Shown: piece by piece, positions 20,349-28,305 of the stretch
How positions within the stretch are numbered: the stretch's first letter is position 1
How the letters are laid out: every line of letters begins with the position of its first letter
Assembly: GCA_029339505.1 (NCBI GenBank)
Contig: JAQISU010000069.1
Location: 9,202,001-9,266,000, forward strand
Direction of reading: 5' to 3'
DNA from: Unio delphinus
Lineage: Eukaryota; Mollusca; Bivalvia; Unionida; Unionidae
Length of the DNA stretch: 64,000 nt
Translations under genes and position numbers: made by a program
Notes under the pieces: model-generated
Told to the model about the DNA's origin: nothing
The model's database searches: none
Seen by the model: the letters and a program-made list of their open reading frames with translations, nothing else

Positions 20349-20576
20349 AGCAGCAGAGAGGGTGAATCCTACAACGTTTTTAGACAAAATTTGATTGAAA
20401 TCCTAAAACGAGCCGTCTTATAATCTTATTTTAACCAAAAAAAGGCGAACCCTACAACGTTTTCAGACAAAAAATTGATTGAAATCTCCCTACGAAATCA
20501 TTTTAACTAAAAAAATGAAAACGATTTTTTAATCAATTTTGGTCGCAACTTGTTGTCATCCACCTTCTCTGCTGCT
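20349..20576. repeat. Left terminal inverted repeat of copy C
   Basis: 228 bp, starting AGCAGCAGAGAGGGTG and ending CACCTTCTCTGCTGCT. It is the reverse complement of 35872-36099 except for one base (T/C at 20565). Internally it has two related units with CCTACAACGTTTTnAGACAA and TTGATTGAAATC. Confidence 0.95.
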
Positions 20577-20604
20577 ATGGGTTAATACAAATAATAAAAT
20601 GATT

Positions 20605-21276
20605 TTAACCGAATATTTGATCGAGTCCGATACGATATCGTGTCCGAGGATCATGTAAATTTATTGTTGCGAATCCGTGTGGTTTTGACTGAGCATGACT
20701 AAAGAAATCTCGAAATTGATTGAAGTCCATATCAGAACACCATGTCTGCCAAATATTTCTAAGAGTATGAGTATCAACTCCGTTGAATACAGAAAGAATA
20801 TTGCAGTTATCTCTGATGACTTTTGGAACCTGAGTGTAGCGTTGAGTGACATATATCACGTCAGTGTTTTTGTGACGCCCACGGGAAAATATTCTAGCAG
20901 GATTTTTTTGTTTATCCAACATTATATCGTCGTATACGACTAAATTGTTAATATCTCCATCAATATCATCAATACTCGGTGCTTCATCGATATCAGTTAT
21001 AAAATCAATGGCGTTCTCACCCTTAATTTCTGATGCATTCTCGTTAAAATCCTTTAACACTTCATAACATCGTTGATCATCTACGCTAGGGGCAATTAAA
21101 TACAACTTATCCCACTTCATCCGTCTCATTATTAAATTGAGCAACAATTGCGTTTTACCGGATCCAGATGGCCCGATTATAATCATCCGGATAGAGTTTG
21201 GTAGCGCTGCATGATGCTTAACTGGTTCTCTTGTTTTAGTCGCTGAAAAATCAATTATATCCATATTTCTATACAT
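20605..21276 (-). CDS. FtsK/HerA-type (A32-like) genome-packaging ATPase
   Basis: 223 residues, open. Walker A GPSGSGKT at residues 35-42, and Walker B-type NLVVYDDIM at about 107-115 with the acidic pair. The later TDVIYVTQRYTQVPKVIRDN fits the sensor/arginine region of A32-like ATPases. It would pump the element genome into the capsid. Coded from the minus strand, it starts only 5 bases from the divergent zinc-ribbon gene (21282); Met-5 is an alternative start giving a 17-base gap. It ends about 28 bases from the left terminal repeat. Confidence 0.85.
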   Translation of the reverse strand: MYRNMDIIDFSATKTREPVKHHAALPNSIRMIIIGPSGSGKTQLLLNLIMRRMKWDKLYLIAPSVDDQRCYEVLKDFNENASEIKGENAIDFITDIDEAPSIDDIDGDINNLVVYDDIMLDKQKNPARIFSRGRHKNTDVIYVTQRYTQVPKVIRDNCNILSVFNGVDTHTLRNIWQTWCSDMDFNQFRDFFSHAQSKPHGFATINLHDPRTRYRIGLDQIFG

Positions 21277-21281
21277 AAATT

Positions 21282-21799
21282 ATGGATCTATATTGTGTGA
21301 AGTGTAAAACGCGTACTGGCACAGATGACTTGACGACGATTACAACTAAAAATAACCGATCAGCGCTTTCTGGTAAATGCGTGCAATGTGGTACAAAGAA
21401 ATTTAGATTTGTGTCTATGAGATCTGATTTTAAAAAAAACGAGGAGGTGATATCGCAGCCAAATTGGCAAAGCTCCCTGGAACCCCATGGGCAAAGTACC
21501 CCGGAGAAAAGCACCTTCCAGGATATAGCTACTGTGGACCGGGAACCAGACTTGATATCAGACTCAATAATCAAAATCAACCCAACCCCGGTGAAGAACC
21601 AATAAACGCCATTGATAAGGCCTGTCACCTTCATGATGTTGCTTATAAAAGCAGCAATCTGCAACACAGGCATCTAGCAGATGTGAAATTAATTCATGCG
21701 TTAAATGCTATTCCTGATAAATCCTTCAAAGAAAAATTGTCTTCATTTTTGATAAAATCGGCTATGAAAAGTAAATTGATGTTAGGTGCTGGTAATTAA
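21282..21799 (+). pseudogene. Zinc ribbon plus phospholipase A2 domain, frame change at A8
   Basis: Residues 1-50 form a zinc ribbon: CVKC near the start and CVQC followed by TKKFRFV. In another frame from about 21440 lies a PLA2 domain of the parvovirus VP1-unique type: YSYCGPGT (calcium loop) and HLHDVAYK (catalytic His-Asp), then a helical C-terminus. The two frames meet at a run of eight A (21432-21439). In relatives I know the two are fused, so this is an indel or slippage site. In viruses such PLA2 domains open endosomal membranes; here the role is inferred. Copy D has a relic (41168-41520). Confidence 0.75.
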
Positions 21800-21803
21800 T
21801 AAT

Positions 21804-22765
21804 ATGGAATCAATTTATTATTCTCCGAGAGGATACTGGAGGGGTAACGCTGCAATCAATAAACTCGCTAGAGCTGCAAAAGTGAAAAAACCACTGCGGC
21901 TCATTGGTTATCCAAACAGGCACTATGGCAAATTTATCTACCACCGCCTAAACAAATTCAATTCTCGCATTTTGATGTGACCGCTCCTAATGAAGTTCAT
22001 CAGGCTGATATATTATTTCTGCCACATGATCGTGGTTACAAATATGCGTTAACCGTAGTTGATATTGCAAGTCGATACAAAGAAGCAGAACCGTTAAAAA
22101 CAAAATCAGCCACTGAAGTCGCTTCTGCATTTGAAAGGATTTATCAACGAGGTCCTCTGCACTGGCCAAATCTATTGCAGGTTGATCCTGGCAAGGAATT
22201 TCAGGGTGCAGTGATATCAACAATGAAACATCATAATGTCACCATACGACGAGGGCATACTGCGCTACATTGCGATCAGGCCATTGTAGAACGATTTAAT
22301 CGGACGATTGCTGAGCGGTTATTTGGATATCAATACGCAAAAGAATTCATTCAAGAAAAGCGATCCAGTGAATGGGTTAAAAGATTACCATCTGTGATTA
22401 CTGCACTGAATAACGAGATTACTAGAACAATCAACATGAAACCTATCAACGCGATTAAAAAGAAGTCAATACCCGTACAACCACAAAAAGATTTCCCTAG
22501 AAACGCTAGCGTTTCCCAACCAATTATTGGTAGTAGTGTCATTGTGAGGTACTTATACGAACCAGGAGAGCTTGAAGGGGGTAGAAAAAGGGCTACTGAT
22601 CCTATTTGGAGCGTCACTACGCATAAGATATCTAGTATAACACGATCAACTGGTAGACCTCCAGTCTATAAACTGGATTCAACTGCCCCTCAGCGGGGTT
22701 TTACTCGACAACAACTACAAGTGATTCCTGAGGATACTCAATTGCCACCGCATGGTCTTAACTAG
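21804..22765 (+). pseudogene. Retroviral-type DDE integrase, frame change at A6
   Basis: The N-terminal YYSPRGYWRG region is in one frame (21804 to about 21883); the rve core is in another, open from about 21900 to 22765. Catalytic acids: Asp in HQADILF, Asp in QVDPGKEF and Glu in IVERFNR. A C-terminal SH3/chromo-like part (VRYLYEPGELEGGRK) follows. The change falls at an A6 run (21883-21888). It would insert the element DNA into host chromosomes. The palindrome GAAACGCTAGCGTTTC (22500-22515) lies inside the coding sequence and is absent from copy D. The 3' end overlaps the convergent HNH frame by 8 bases. Confidence 0.85.
22500..22515. repeat. Palindrome GAAACGCTAGCGTTTC inside the integrase gene
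   Basis: Perfect 16-base palindrome read in frame as N-A-S-V. The aligned part of copy D (near 42237) lacks it. Confidence 0.85.
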
Positions 22766-23039
22766 CACCGTTGCGTCTATTGCACTCAAGACAAGTCAAC
22801 ATCACATTATTTCTGACATGACCGAGATTGTTATTTTTTCTGTCTACGGTGAATTGGCGAGGATCCTTATCCGAATACTGCCAACGCATTATACAATTGC
22901 AACTCGCGCAGTGATTATTCTGTTGTTTCTTCAAAGTGATTATTAGTTCAGCATCAATATCAAATTCTCGTTGTTTTTTTTTGTCCTGTTGTTTGTAACC
23001 GGAGAGTTTTTTTATTAATGATGCTAACATCAATATCAC
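22758..23039 (-). CDS. HNH nuclease domain, C-terminal part of the helicase block
   Basis: Residues include NNHCASCNC, a basic DPRQFTVDRKNNNLGH core and MLTCLECNRR. This is two CxxC pairs around a VDR..N..GH motif, typical of treble-clef HNH nucleases. It is one frame away from the helicase: the change lies in a run of seven T (A7 on the coding strand) at about 23006-23012. In relatives I know this domain is fused behind the helicase. It overlaps the convergent integrase end by 8 bases. Whether it is cleaved, slipped or a relic is open. Confidence 0.65.
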   Translation of the reverse strand: MILMLASLIKKLSGYKQQDKKKQREFDIDAELIITLKKQQNNHCASCNCIMRWQYSDKDPRQFTVDRKNNNLGHVRNNVMLTCLECNRRNGAS

Positions 23040-24480
23040 TTATTGTTGTGTCATTATCATCGAAAACAACTCTTCGAAGTTGATTTATGTTTCGTACTCT
23101 GGATACTGCGAGATAGACTAAATTCGACCATTCGATGTGATTATCCACCATCCAAACACTTGTATTCGATATAGTCAATCCCTGTGAAGAGTGTATTGTT
23201 GCTGCGTATCCTAGCGTCCACGGGGATTTATTAGCACGCAATGCATCTTCAACGACATTGATATCAACCAGCACAATATCATTTAATACCAGAATTTGTT
23301 TTTCATTCTGTCCTGGAATATCAACTTCAATATTCTGTTTTCGTGTATCCGATGGCCTATAACAAAGGGGTACTGGAAGCGTTGCAAATTTTTCTTTATG
23401 CAATTCAAATAACTTCATTTGAAGTGTGTCCCTGACTATTTTTCTACTTGCAATGATCAAATCGTTTGGTCTCCATGTTTCCCAGAAATCATTCATTGGA
23501 GTTTCTGAAATCACTTCACGCGCTATTTCGCATTGGATTCTATCCGGTTGTAATCTAATTAGCGCTTTGAACTCGCGTAATCGTTCATCAAGTGATCTAT
23601 AATCAGTGGTGATTTCTTCATAGTAGTCTACAAAACCCTTTAGCCATTCATGTGGAGATGCACCGACAAATAGTGGTGGTTGGCCGTGATCCCCGCACAT
23701 GACGACTTTTGTGTTTTTGTTTAACAACCACTCAAGAAATGTTTTTAATACATCTAATGACACTGTGCATATTTCATCCCAAATTATGATTTCAGGAATG
23801 AATTTATCACCCATACGCTCAGGAGTCCATTTGTCACCTTTCCATCGAAAAAAACTGTGATAAGTGCAAGCATTTACCCCTCGTTGTATCATCTCTCTGG
23901 CGAGTCTGTGAGTCGGTGTTAGCACAATCATGTTAGAAACGCTAGCGTTTCCACGACGAAATAATTCAATTGCACGAGTTGTCTTTCCTGACCCACCACA
24001 ACCGTTTAAATAAACTGTCTTGTATCTACATACTGGATCAGATACCGGTGGTGCATTAGAAAATTCTGATTGAATTTCAATACGGTTACAACAAAGATAT
24101 TTATCATCCATGGCAACGTCTGCGGATTCACAATACTCATGTAGCATCTCTTTTTTAAATCGCCAACGCCCCCACGCTTCCTCCGGATCTGTGAATGCCG
24201 CTACAGCTGATTTGTACTCATTGTGTATATACATCGAATCAGTGGCCACTCTAACCGCGGTATTAGGAAATCTATTTATCATCGAAAATAGATTAATAGA
24301 AGCATAGGCTAGCATTGAACTTCTCAAATGTGTGTACTGGGAATTATATCCATCACAGTAGGTAACAACCGTACCTAATTTCTCACCATTGGACAGAAAA
24401 GCATCCTTACGGGATACAAGTTTTCCCTGTTTCATTAAATCCGCTACAATAAAATCGTATTCAGCGACATCTATGATCAA
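22960..24480 (-). CDS. Polymerase palm remainder (motif C) fused to SF1 helicase
   Basis: The first about 95 residues continue the B-family polymerase: YTHLRSSMLAYASINL then VRVATDSMYI, the YxDTDS-like motif C. The rest is an SF1 (Pif1/RecD-like) helicase: motif I GCGGSGKTT, motif II IIWDEI, motif III VVMCGDHGQPP, and late motifs TIHSSQG and VYLAVSRVR. It is separated from the upstream polymerase frame by one in-frame TAG (24484-24486). The first in-frame ATG is at about 24435. A palindrome GAAACGCTAGCGTTTC (23936-23951) lies between motifs I and Ia. Role: replication of the element. Confidence 0.8.
   Translation of the reverse strand: MIIDVAEYDFIVADLMKQGKLVSRKDAFLSNGEKLGTVVTYCDGYNSQYTHLRSSMLAYASINLFSMINRFPNTAVRVATDSMYIHNEYKSAVAAFTDPEEAWGRWRFKKEMLHEYCESADVAMDDKYLCCNRIEIQSEFSNAPPVSDPVCRYKTVYLNGCGGSGKTTRAIELFRRGNASVSNMIVLTPTHRLAREMIQRGVNACTYHSFFRWKGDKWTPERMGDKFIPEIIIWDEICTVSLDVLKTFLEWLLNKNTKVVMCGDHGQPPLFVGASPHEWLKGFVDYYEEITTDYRSLDERLREFKALIRLQPDRIQCEIAREVISETPMNDFWETWRPNDLIIASRKIVRDTLQMKLFELHKEKFATLPVPLCYRPSDTRKQNIEVDIPGQNEKQILVLNDIVLVDINVVEDALRANKSPWTLGYAATIHSSQGLTISNTSVWMVDNHIEWSNLVYLAVSRVRNINQLRRVVFDDNDTTISDIDVSIINKKTLRLQTTGQKKTTRI
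23936..23951. repeat. Palindrome GAAACGCTAGCGTTTC inside the helicase gene
   Basis: Identical to the one at 22500-22515. On the coding strand it reads N-A-S-V in RRGNASVSN. The aligned site in copy D (about 45565) carries a different sequence without the palindrome. Confidence 0.85.
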
Positions 24481-24483
24481 CCG

Positions 24484-26049
24484 CTAAGAGTATTTTGCGT
24501 TATCGTATCGTCCACCCTGGGTAAATTTACCGATTATTCTTCTTCCGAGATCTTTTGCTTGTTCTTTTTTAATTTCAAATAACTTCTTAGACCAATTTAT
24601 GATTTCTTCTTCACTGAAATCTGGAAACTGTTTTCGTAGTTCGTTGATTATTCTATCTAGATCGGGTTGTGGTAGCCAAACTTCTTTCTGAGCTCGATAG
24701 CATATAATAGCCTCGGAAACAATCAACGATATTAGCATACCAAAATCAATCATATATCTCAATAGCACTATTGGCATCCAGGCCTTTTCAGATAGGTGTC
24801 TACCGAGCCAAACATAACTACACGGATGTAACCCTGTAGCTAATTCAAATGATATCACACGAGCGAATCCGGTTAAATCAAAATCAGGCAATGGTCCATT
24901 AATCGCAACACGAGTCATTTCATGCGTGGGGTGTCCAAATCGTTTGAAGTACTCAGCGCATTCCCCATACCCGAGAAAACTTCCGGGATAACACGCGCCT
25001 ATATCAATTGAAATCATACCATCACGTGAGTATTTCGTATTCCACAGTCCTCCATGACCAAATTCGACGCAACTCAATTTAACATCCTCGAGAAAATCAC
25101 TTCGTGTTGGACGCCATGAGTTTTTTTCTCTTGCGAAGTGAGCTACCACTGATGGAATAGTAAAACTATCCGTGAGTAGTTTTTCATGGGAATTCTCCGG
25201 TGAAAAATCACTAGCGATTTTTCTCATTCTGTTATCAAATTCTTCAATGCGATATAATTCACCATTTGGTTTTACAAATTGATCGAATTCTTCATCACTT
25301 CTAAGTAACCATACTGACACAGGATCATCCTTACACAACGCATGAATAGCATCGAATAATTTCTCTTCATAGAAAACATCCCCGACGAACTCCTTAGGGA
25401 TATATTTCACGATTCGTTCTCGTGGAAATATTGTTACCGCAGGTGTCCACGCGTGTTTGTTATGATCAATAATCTGTATTGGGGCTCCATTTTTGTTATA
25501 TTTCGGTTCGTATAAAACCTCTCCCGTTATCGTCATAACTGTTATTGGAAATCTTAATGATGTTTCTAATTTAGCTATATCAGAAATCTTTGCACCATGC
25601 TGTTTCACTGTCAGTTCCCACTCGGTTATTTTCCTACGTCGCAGATCAGTTAGTTTATTTCCTCGGGATGCATTTGTGAAGTGTTCTATTATTCGTTCTG
25701 CTACACAATTAAGCCCTGACGAATATTTCATAGGAGCTAGTTTTGCGATATCGGGTTTATCATTTAACGGATATATCCCATAAACCATTGCTGTTACGGG
25801 ATAAGATCTTTCGTAGTATGGTTTATCAATGCCGGTTAGAATCCCTGGTTTGGAATCTATACTCACAATGACAGCTTTTTTATTCTTGAGGATTGGTTCA
25901 AATTTATCCTTAATAATCCATTTGCCATCGACTTCGATAATGAATTTGATTCGGAAAAAATGCCGTTTTTCCCCAACACGTGAAATTATCACTGCTGCTG
26001 TTTCATCATTCATGGTAGCATCAACAACACCATCAATTCGAAATGTTGA
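24484..26049 (-). CDS. B-family DNA polymerase, N-terminal and palm part (motif A)
   Basis: About 509 residues from MNDETAAV (26013); the frame is open upstream to the TAG at 26050-26052. Motif A is ISIDIGACYPGSF (DxxxxYP). Near the end, AKDLGRRIIGKFTQGG occupies the place of a motif B-like segment. Motif C is missing from this frame and lies in the next one, after the TAG at 24484-24486. I see no convincing 3'-5' exonuclease motifs. Copy D has the same arrangement with TAA at the same place. A palindrome GAAAAATC-ACTAGC-GATTTTTC lies at about 25201-25224. Confidence 0.75.
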   Translation of the reverse strand, partial: STFRIDGVVDATMNDETAAVIISRVGEKRHFFRIKFIIEVDGKWIIKDKFEPILKNKKAVIVSIDSKPGILTGIDKPYYERSYPVTAMVYGIYPLNDKPDIAKLAPMKYSSGLNCVAERIIEHFTNASRGNKLTDLRRRKITEWELTVKQHGAKISDIAKLETSLRFPITVMTITGEVLYEPKYNKNGAPIQIIDHNKHAWTPAVTIFPRERIVKYIPKEFVGDVFYEEKLFDAIHALCKDDPVSVWLLRSDEEFDQFVKPNGELYRIEEFDNRMRKIASDFSPENSHEKLLTDSFTIPSVVAHFAREKNSWRPTRSDFLEDVKLSCVEFGHGGLWNTKYSRDGMISIDIGACYPGSFLGYGECAEYFKRFGHPTHEMTRVAINGPLPDFDLTGFARVISFELATGLHPCSYVWLGRHLSEKAWMPIVLLRYMIDFGMLISLIVSEAIICYRAQKEVWLPQPDLDRIINELRKQFPDFSEEEIINWSKKLFEIKKEQAKDLGRRIIGKFTQGGRYDNAKYS

Positions 26050-26691
26050 CTAACAATAAGATGCTCCATCACGCTTAAATTCATTAAAACAGTCTCTGAT
26101 TTTACTAATCATGGCTTTATCAAGAATTGTATTCTTTGGTGTATTAGAAGCTATATCGAGATTGAATTGAGCATCTTTCCAGGGGTAATCTCTCTTGGAC
26201 GTTTTTTTTGGTTTATCGAGATTTAATCTAGGATTGATTTTCAATAATCTCTTAAACTCTTTCATGTTTCCGTCTATTGGACGTTTTTTGGGTTTATCGA
26301 GATTAAATCTAGGATTGATTTTGTTACGTCTTTTTGGTTTATCGAGATTAAATTTAGGATTGATTTTCAATAATCTCTTAAACTCTTTCATGTTTCCGTC
26401 TCTTGGACGTTTGTTACGTCTTTTTGGTTTATCGAGATTAAATTTAGGATTGATTTTCAATAATCTCTTAAACTCTTTCATATTTCCGTCTACTGGACGT
26501 TTTTTTGGTTTATCGAGATTAAATCTAGGACTAATGTTTAATAATCTCTTAAACTCCTTCATGTTTCCGTCTCTTGGACGTTTTTTGGGTCTATCGAGAT
26601 TAAATCTAGGATTGATTTTTAATAATCTCTTAAACTCCTTATCAGCATTGAATTCAGCATTTTTCAAAGGCGTTTTCCTTAATTCCTTCAT
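26050..26691 (-). CDS. Tandem-repeat domain upstream of the polymerase
   Basis: 214 residues from MKELRKTP (the ATG aligned with B at 9239-9241; the frame is open further to 26742). Five to six units of MKEFKRLLKINPRFNLDKPK plus a variable RPRDGN linker. The fourth unit is an internal deletion fusing RRN to INPRFN. The C-terminal part (SKIRDCFNEFKRDG) is non-repetitive and looks like the beginning of the polymerase protein. It is in the same frame as the polymerase and separated only by a TAG at 26050-26052. A basic, probably DNA-binding, extension is a guess. Confidence 0.6.
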   Translation of the reverse strand: MKELRKTPLKNAEFNADKEFKRLLKINPRFNLDRPKKRPRDGNMKEFKRLLNISPRFNLDKPKKRPVDGNMKEFKRLLKINPKFNLDKPKRRNKRPRDGNMKEFKRLLKINPKFNLDKPKRRNKINPRFNLDKPKKRPIDGNMKEFKRLLKINPRLNLDKPKKTSKRDYPWKDAQFNLDIASNTPKNTILDKAMISKIRDCFNEFKRDGASYC

Positions 26692-26733
26692 GCTATAATT
26701 AAAACAAGCATTTAAATGAAAGATTTTTATATA
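26692..26733. promoter_or_regulatory. Divergent promoter region
   Basis: About 25-40 AT-rich bases (TATAATTAAAACAAGCATTTAA) separate the start of the repeat/polymerase block (minus) from the Cys-rich gene (plus). The same sequence is conserved at 9242-9290 in B and about 47290-47330 in the old copy D. Confidence 0.5.
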
Positions 26734-27096
26734 ATGAATCACTGCAAGTGGCTTATGATTGGATCAATAACCCCGTGTAACAAATCATGCAGAAATGAGT
26801 TCTGTGGGTATCATATGCAAAGCTTTCGACGTGGAAACCTTGGTCCGTTACCCTGTATTCTATGTGGAGTTGGGGTCAGGGGAAAATCTCAGTTGTGTCT
26901 AAATTGCGGTGGTAAGCGATACAGGGAGTTGAAGCGATATTATGATAAAAGAATAAAAAATGGACAATCAATCAGAAATTTTGACCCTGAAAAGGTCCTT
27001 GACCCTGACAACATCAAGGATAAAATCATAAGAACCCCTCAAGACTACATTGAAAGATTCATTATTGAACCAAACGATGAATTAGACAAACAATAG
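26716..27096 (+). CDS. Small Cys-rich (zinc-binding) protein
   Basis: 126 residues, nearly identical to 9266-9646 (SGYH is CGYH here, adding one cysteine). Two CxxC knuckles (LPCILCGVG and QLCLNCGGK) and a basic helix. First gene of the rightward transcription block. Confidence 0.6.
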   Translation: MKDFYIMNHCKWLMIGSITPCNKSCRNEFCGYHMQSFRRGNLGPLPCILCGVGVRGKSQLCLNCGGKRYRELKRYYDKRIKNGQSIRNFDPEKVLDPDNIKDKIIRTPQDYIERFIIEPNDELDKQ

Positions 27097-27108
27097 TATA
27101 ATATATAA

Positions 27109-27600
27109 ATGAACCAAGAATTCAGACCACACCCTGTGATCACAAATTATGAAGCATCCAGTGATGGTGTTGTAAGAAACCGCAGACTGAAGAAACCAGT
27201 TGGGTGGGATAATGGTATGGGGTATTTGATGTTTGGTGCTGGAGAGAAGAAATATTACTGCCATCGTTTCGTGTATGAATGTTTCAATGGATTGATCGAT
27301 GATGATTTTGTTATTGATCATATCGATTCTAATCCGAAAAACAATTCTTTATCAAATCTGCAGGCTATCACACAAAGTGAAAATTCCGAACGAGGGGGGA
27401 CTGGGAAATACTCGAAAAAAGCGAGACCTGTGAAATCTTTGAATACGATAACTAACGAAGAAAAAATATTTCAATCAATGAATGAAGCCAGTAGGCACTT
27501 CGATATTTGTATATCCTCAGTACGATTCGTTGCAGAGGGAATAACCAAGACGGCTATTTCAAAATGGACGGGACAAAAAGTTCAATTTAGTTATGTCTGA
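27109..27600 (+). CDS. NUMOD4/HNH endonuclease-like protein
   Basis: 163 residues, homologous to 9661-10155, with YEASSDGVVRNRR, the HNH core VIDHIDSNPKNNSLSNLQ and a NUMOD1-like C-terminus. Amino-acid differences cluster in the N-terminal loop (GWDNGMGYLMFGAG versus GSVNNQGYLMFTVG). It starts 12 bases after the Cys-rich gene stop, so the two are probably co-transcribed. Confidence 0.75.
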   Translation: MNQEFRPHPVITNYEASSDGVVRNRRLKKPVGWDNGMGYLMFGAGEKKYYCHRFVYECFNGLIDDDFVIDHIDSNPKNNSLSNLQAITQSENSERGGTGKYSKKARPVKSLNTITNEEKIFQSMNEASRHFDICISSVRFVAEGITKTAISKWTGQKVQFSYV

Positions 27601-27644
27601 TGCGTCATATTTTTCATTTAGAAATATATAATTGTTATAGAATA

Positions 27645-28001
27645 ATGAATTCTGAAAACATGAATAGCATTTTATCCGAGATTTCAAAATTGAAAAGTTG
27701 GGATATTGAACTATCAGATTGATTAAATCCTGATCAAATCATGTCTGATTTTCAGGATATAGAATACGGAGTAAACAACAATAAATACATGCTACCAAAG
27801 AAGTATGCGCTCATCAAAAGAATTCAGAATTCTATTAAGGACTCTCTCGCATTTTCCAGTGACGTAAGTGTGTTCGCTCCGTTGTATACCATCGTAGAAC
27901 GAATACGAAAAGAATTGGGGTACGAATACGAATTGAAAAAGGAGGTTAATTCTAAAGTTAGAAACCTACGGGCGTTAATTCAAGAAAATGAACAATTTTG
28001 A
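27645..28001 (+). pseudogene. Unknown small conserved protein, one nonsense codon
   Basis: Homologue of 1043-1399 in one frame, with TGA at 27720-27722 where A and B have GGG. Residues after the stop are conserved (FQDIEYGV, KKYALIKRIQNSI). Confidence 0.65.
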
Positions 28002-28278
28002 TTGACCAACCATTTATCATTATTTGATTGTGACCGTCCCTCATAGAGATTTTAATTTTTTTTTAGCATTTTTTGATTAAAAATGTCAAAATCAGTGAAT
28101 GAAAAATTGATGGCTGGTTGGTCCGGTATCAAATACACTAAAAAATTCAAAGTGGGGAAACTATCAGTATTTTTTATTTTTTATACAATTATGATACTTT
28201 CCCCATCATTGATAGGATGAAATAACACTTCCATGACCATCCGATGGTGTTAGGTCGGATTGAAAAATTGTTTTGCAA
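28002..28278. other. Intergenic spacer with hairpin
   Basis: No gene. GGGGAAACTATCAGTA and TATGATACTTTCCCC (about 28155-28205) can pair around an AT-rich loop. The equivalent spacer of copy B pairs AAAGGGTG with CACCCTTT. Confidence 0.5.
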
Positions 28279-28305
28279 TTGAAAAATTGTTTCTGATTTC
28301 AAATA

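Noticed and set aside
21804..22765. Integrase as evidence for an LTR retrotransposon or retrovirus
   Set aside because: There is no reverse transcriptase, RNase H, LTR or primer-binding site. ATPase, PolB, protease and capsid genes within the same terminal inverted repeats fit a Polinton.
24482..24490. TAG-CGG as a proven stop-readthrough signal
   Set aside because: CGG after a stop occurs in some viral readthrough contexts, but copy D has TAA-TTA instead, and I see no clear 3' stem. It is kept only as a possibility.
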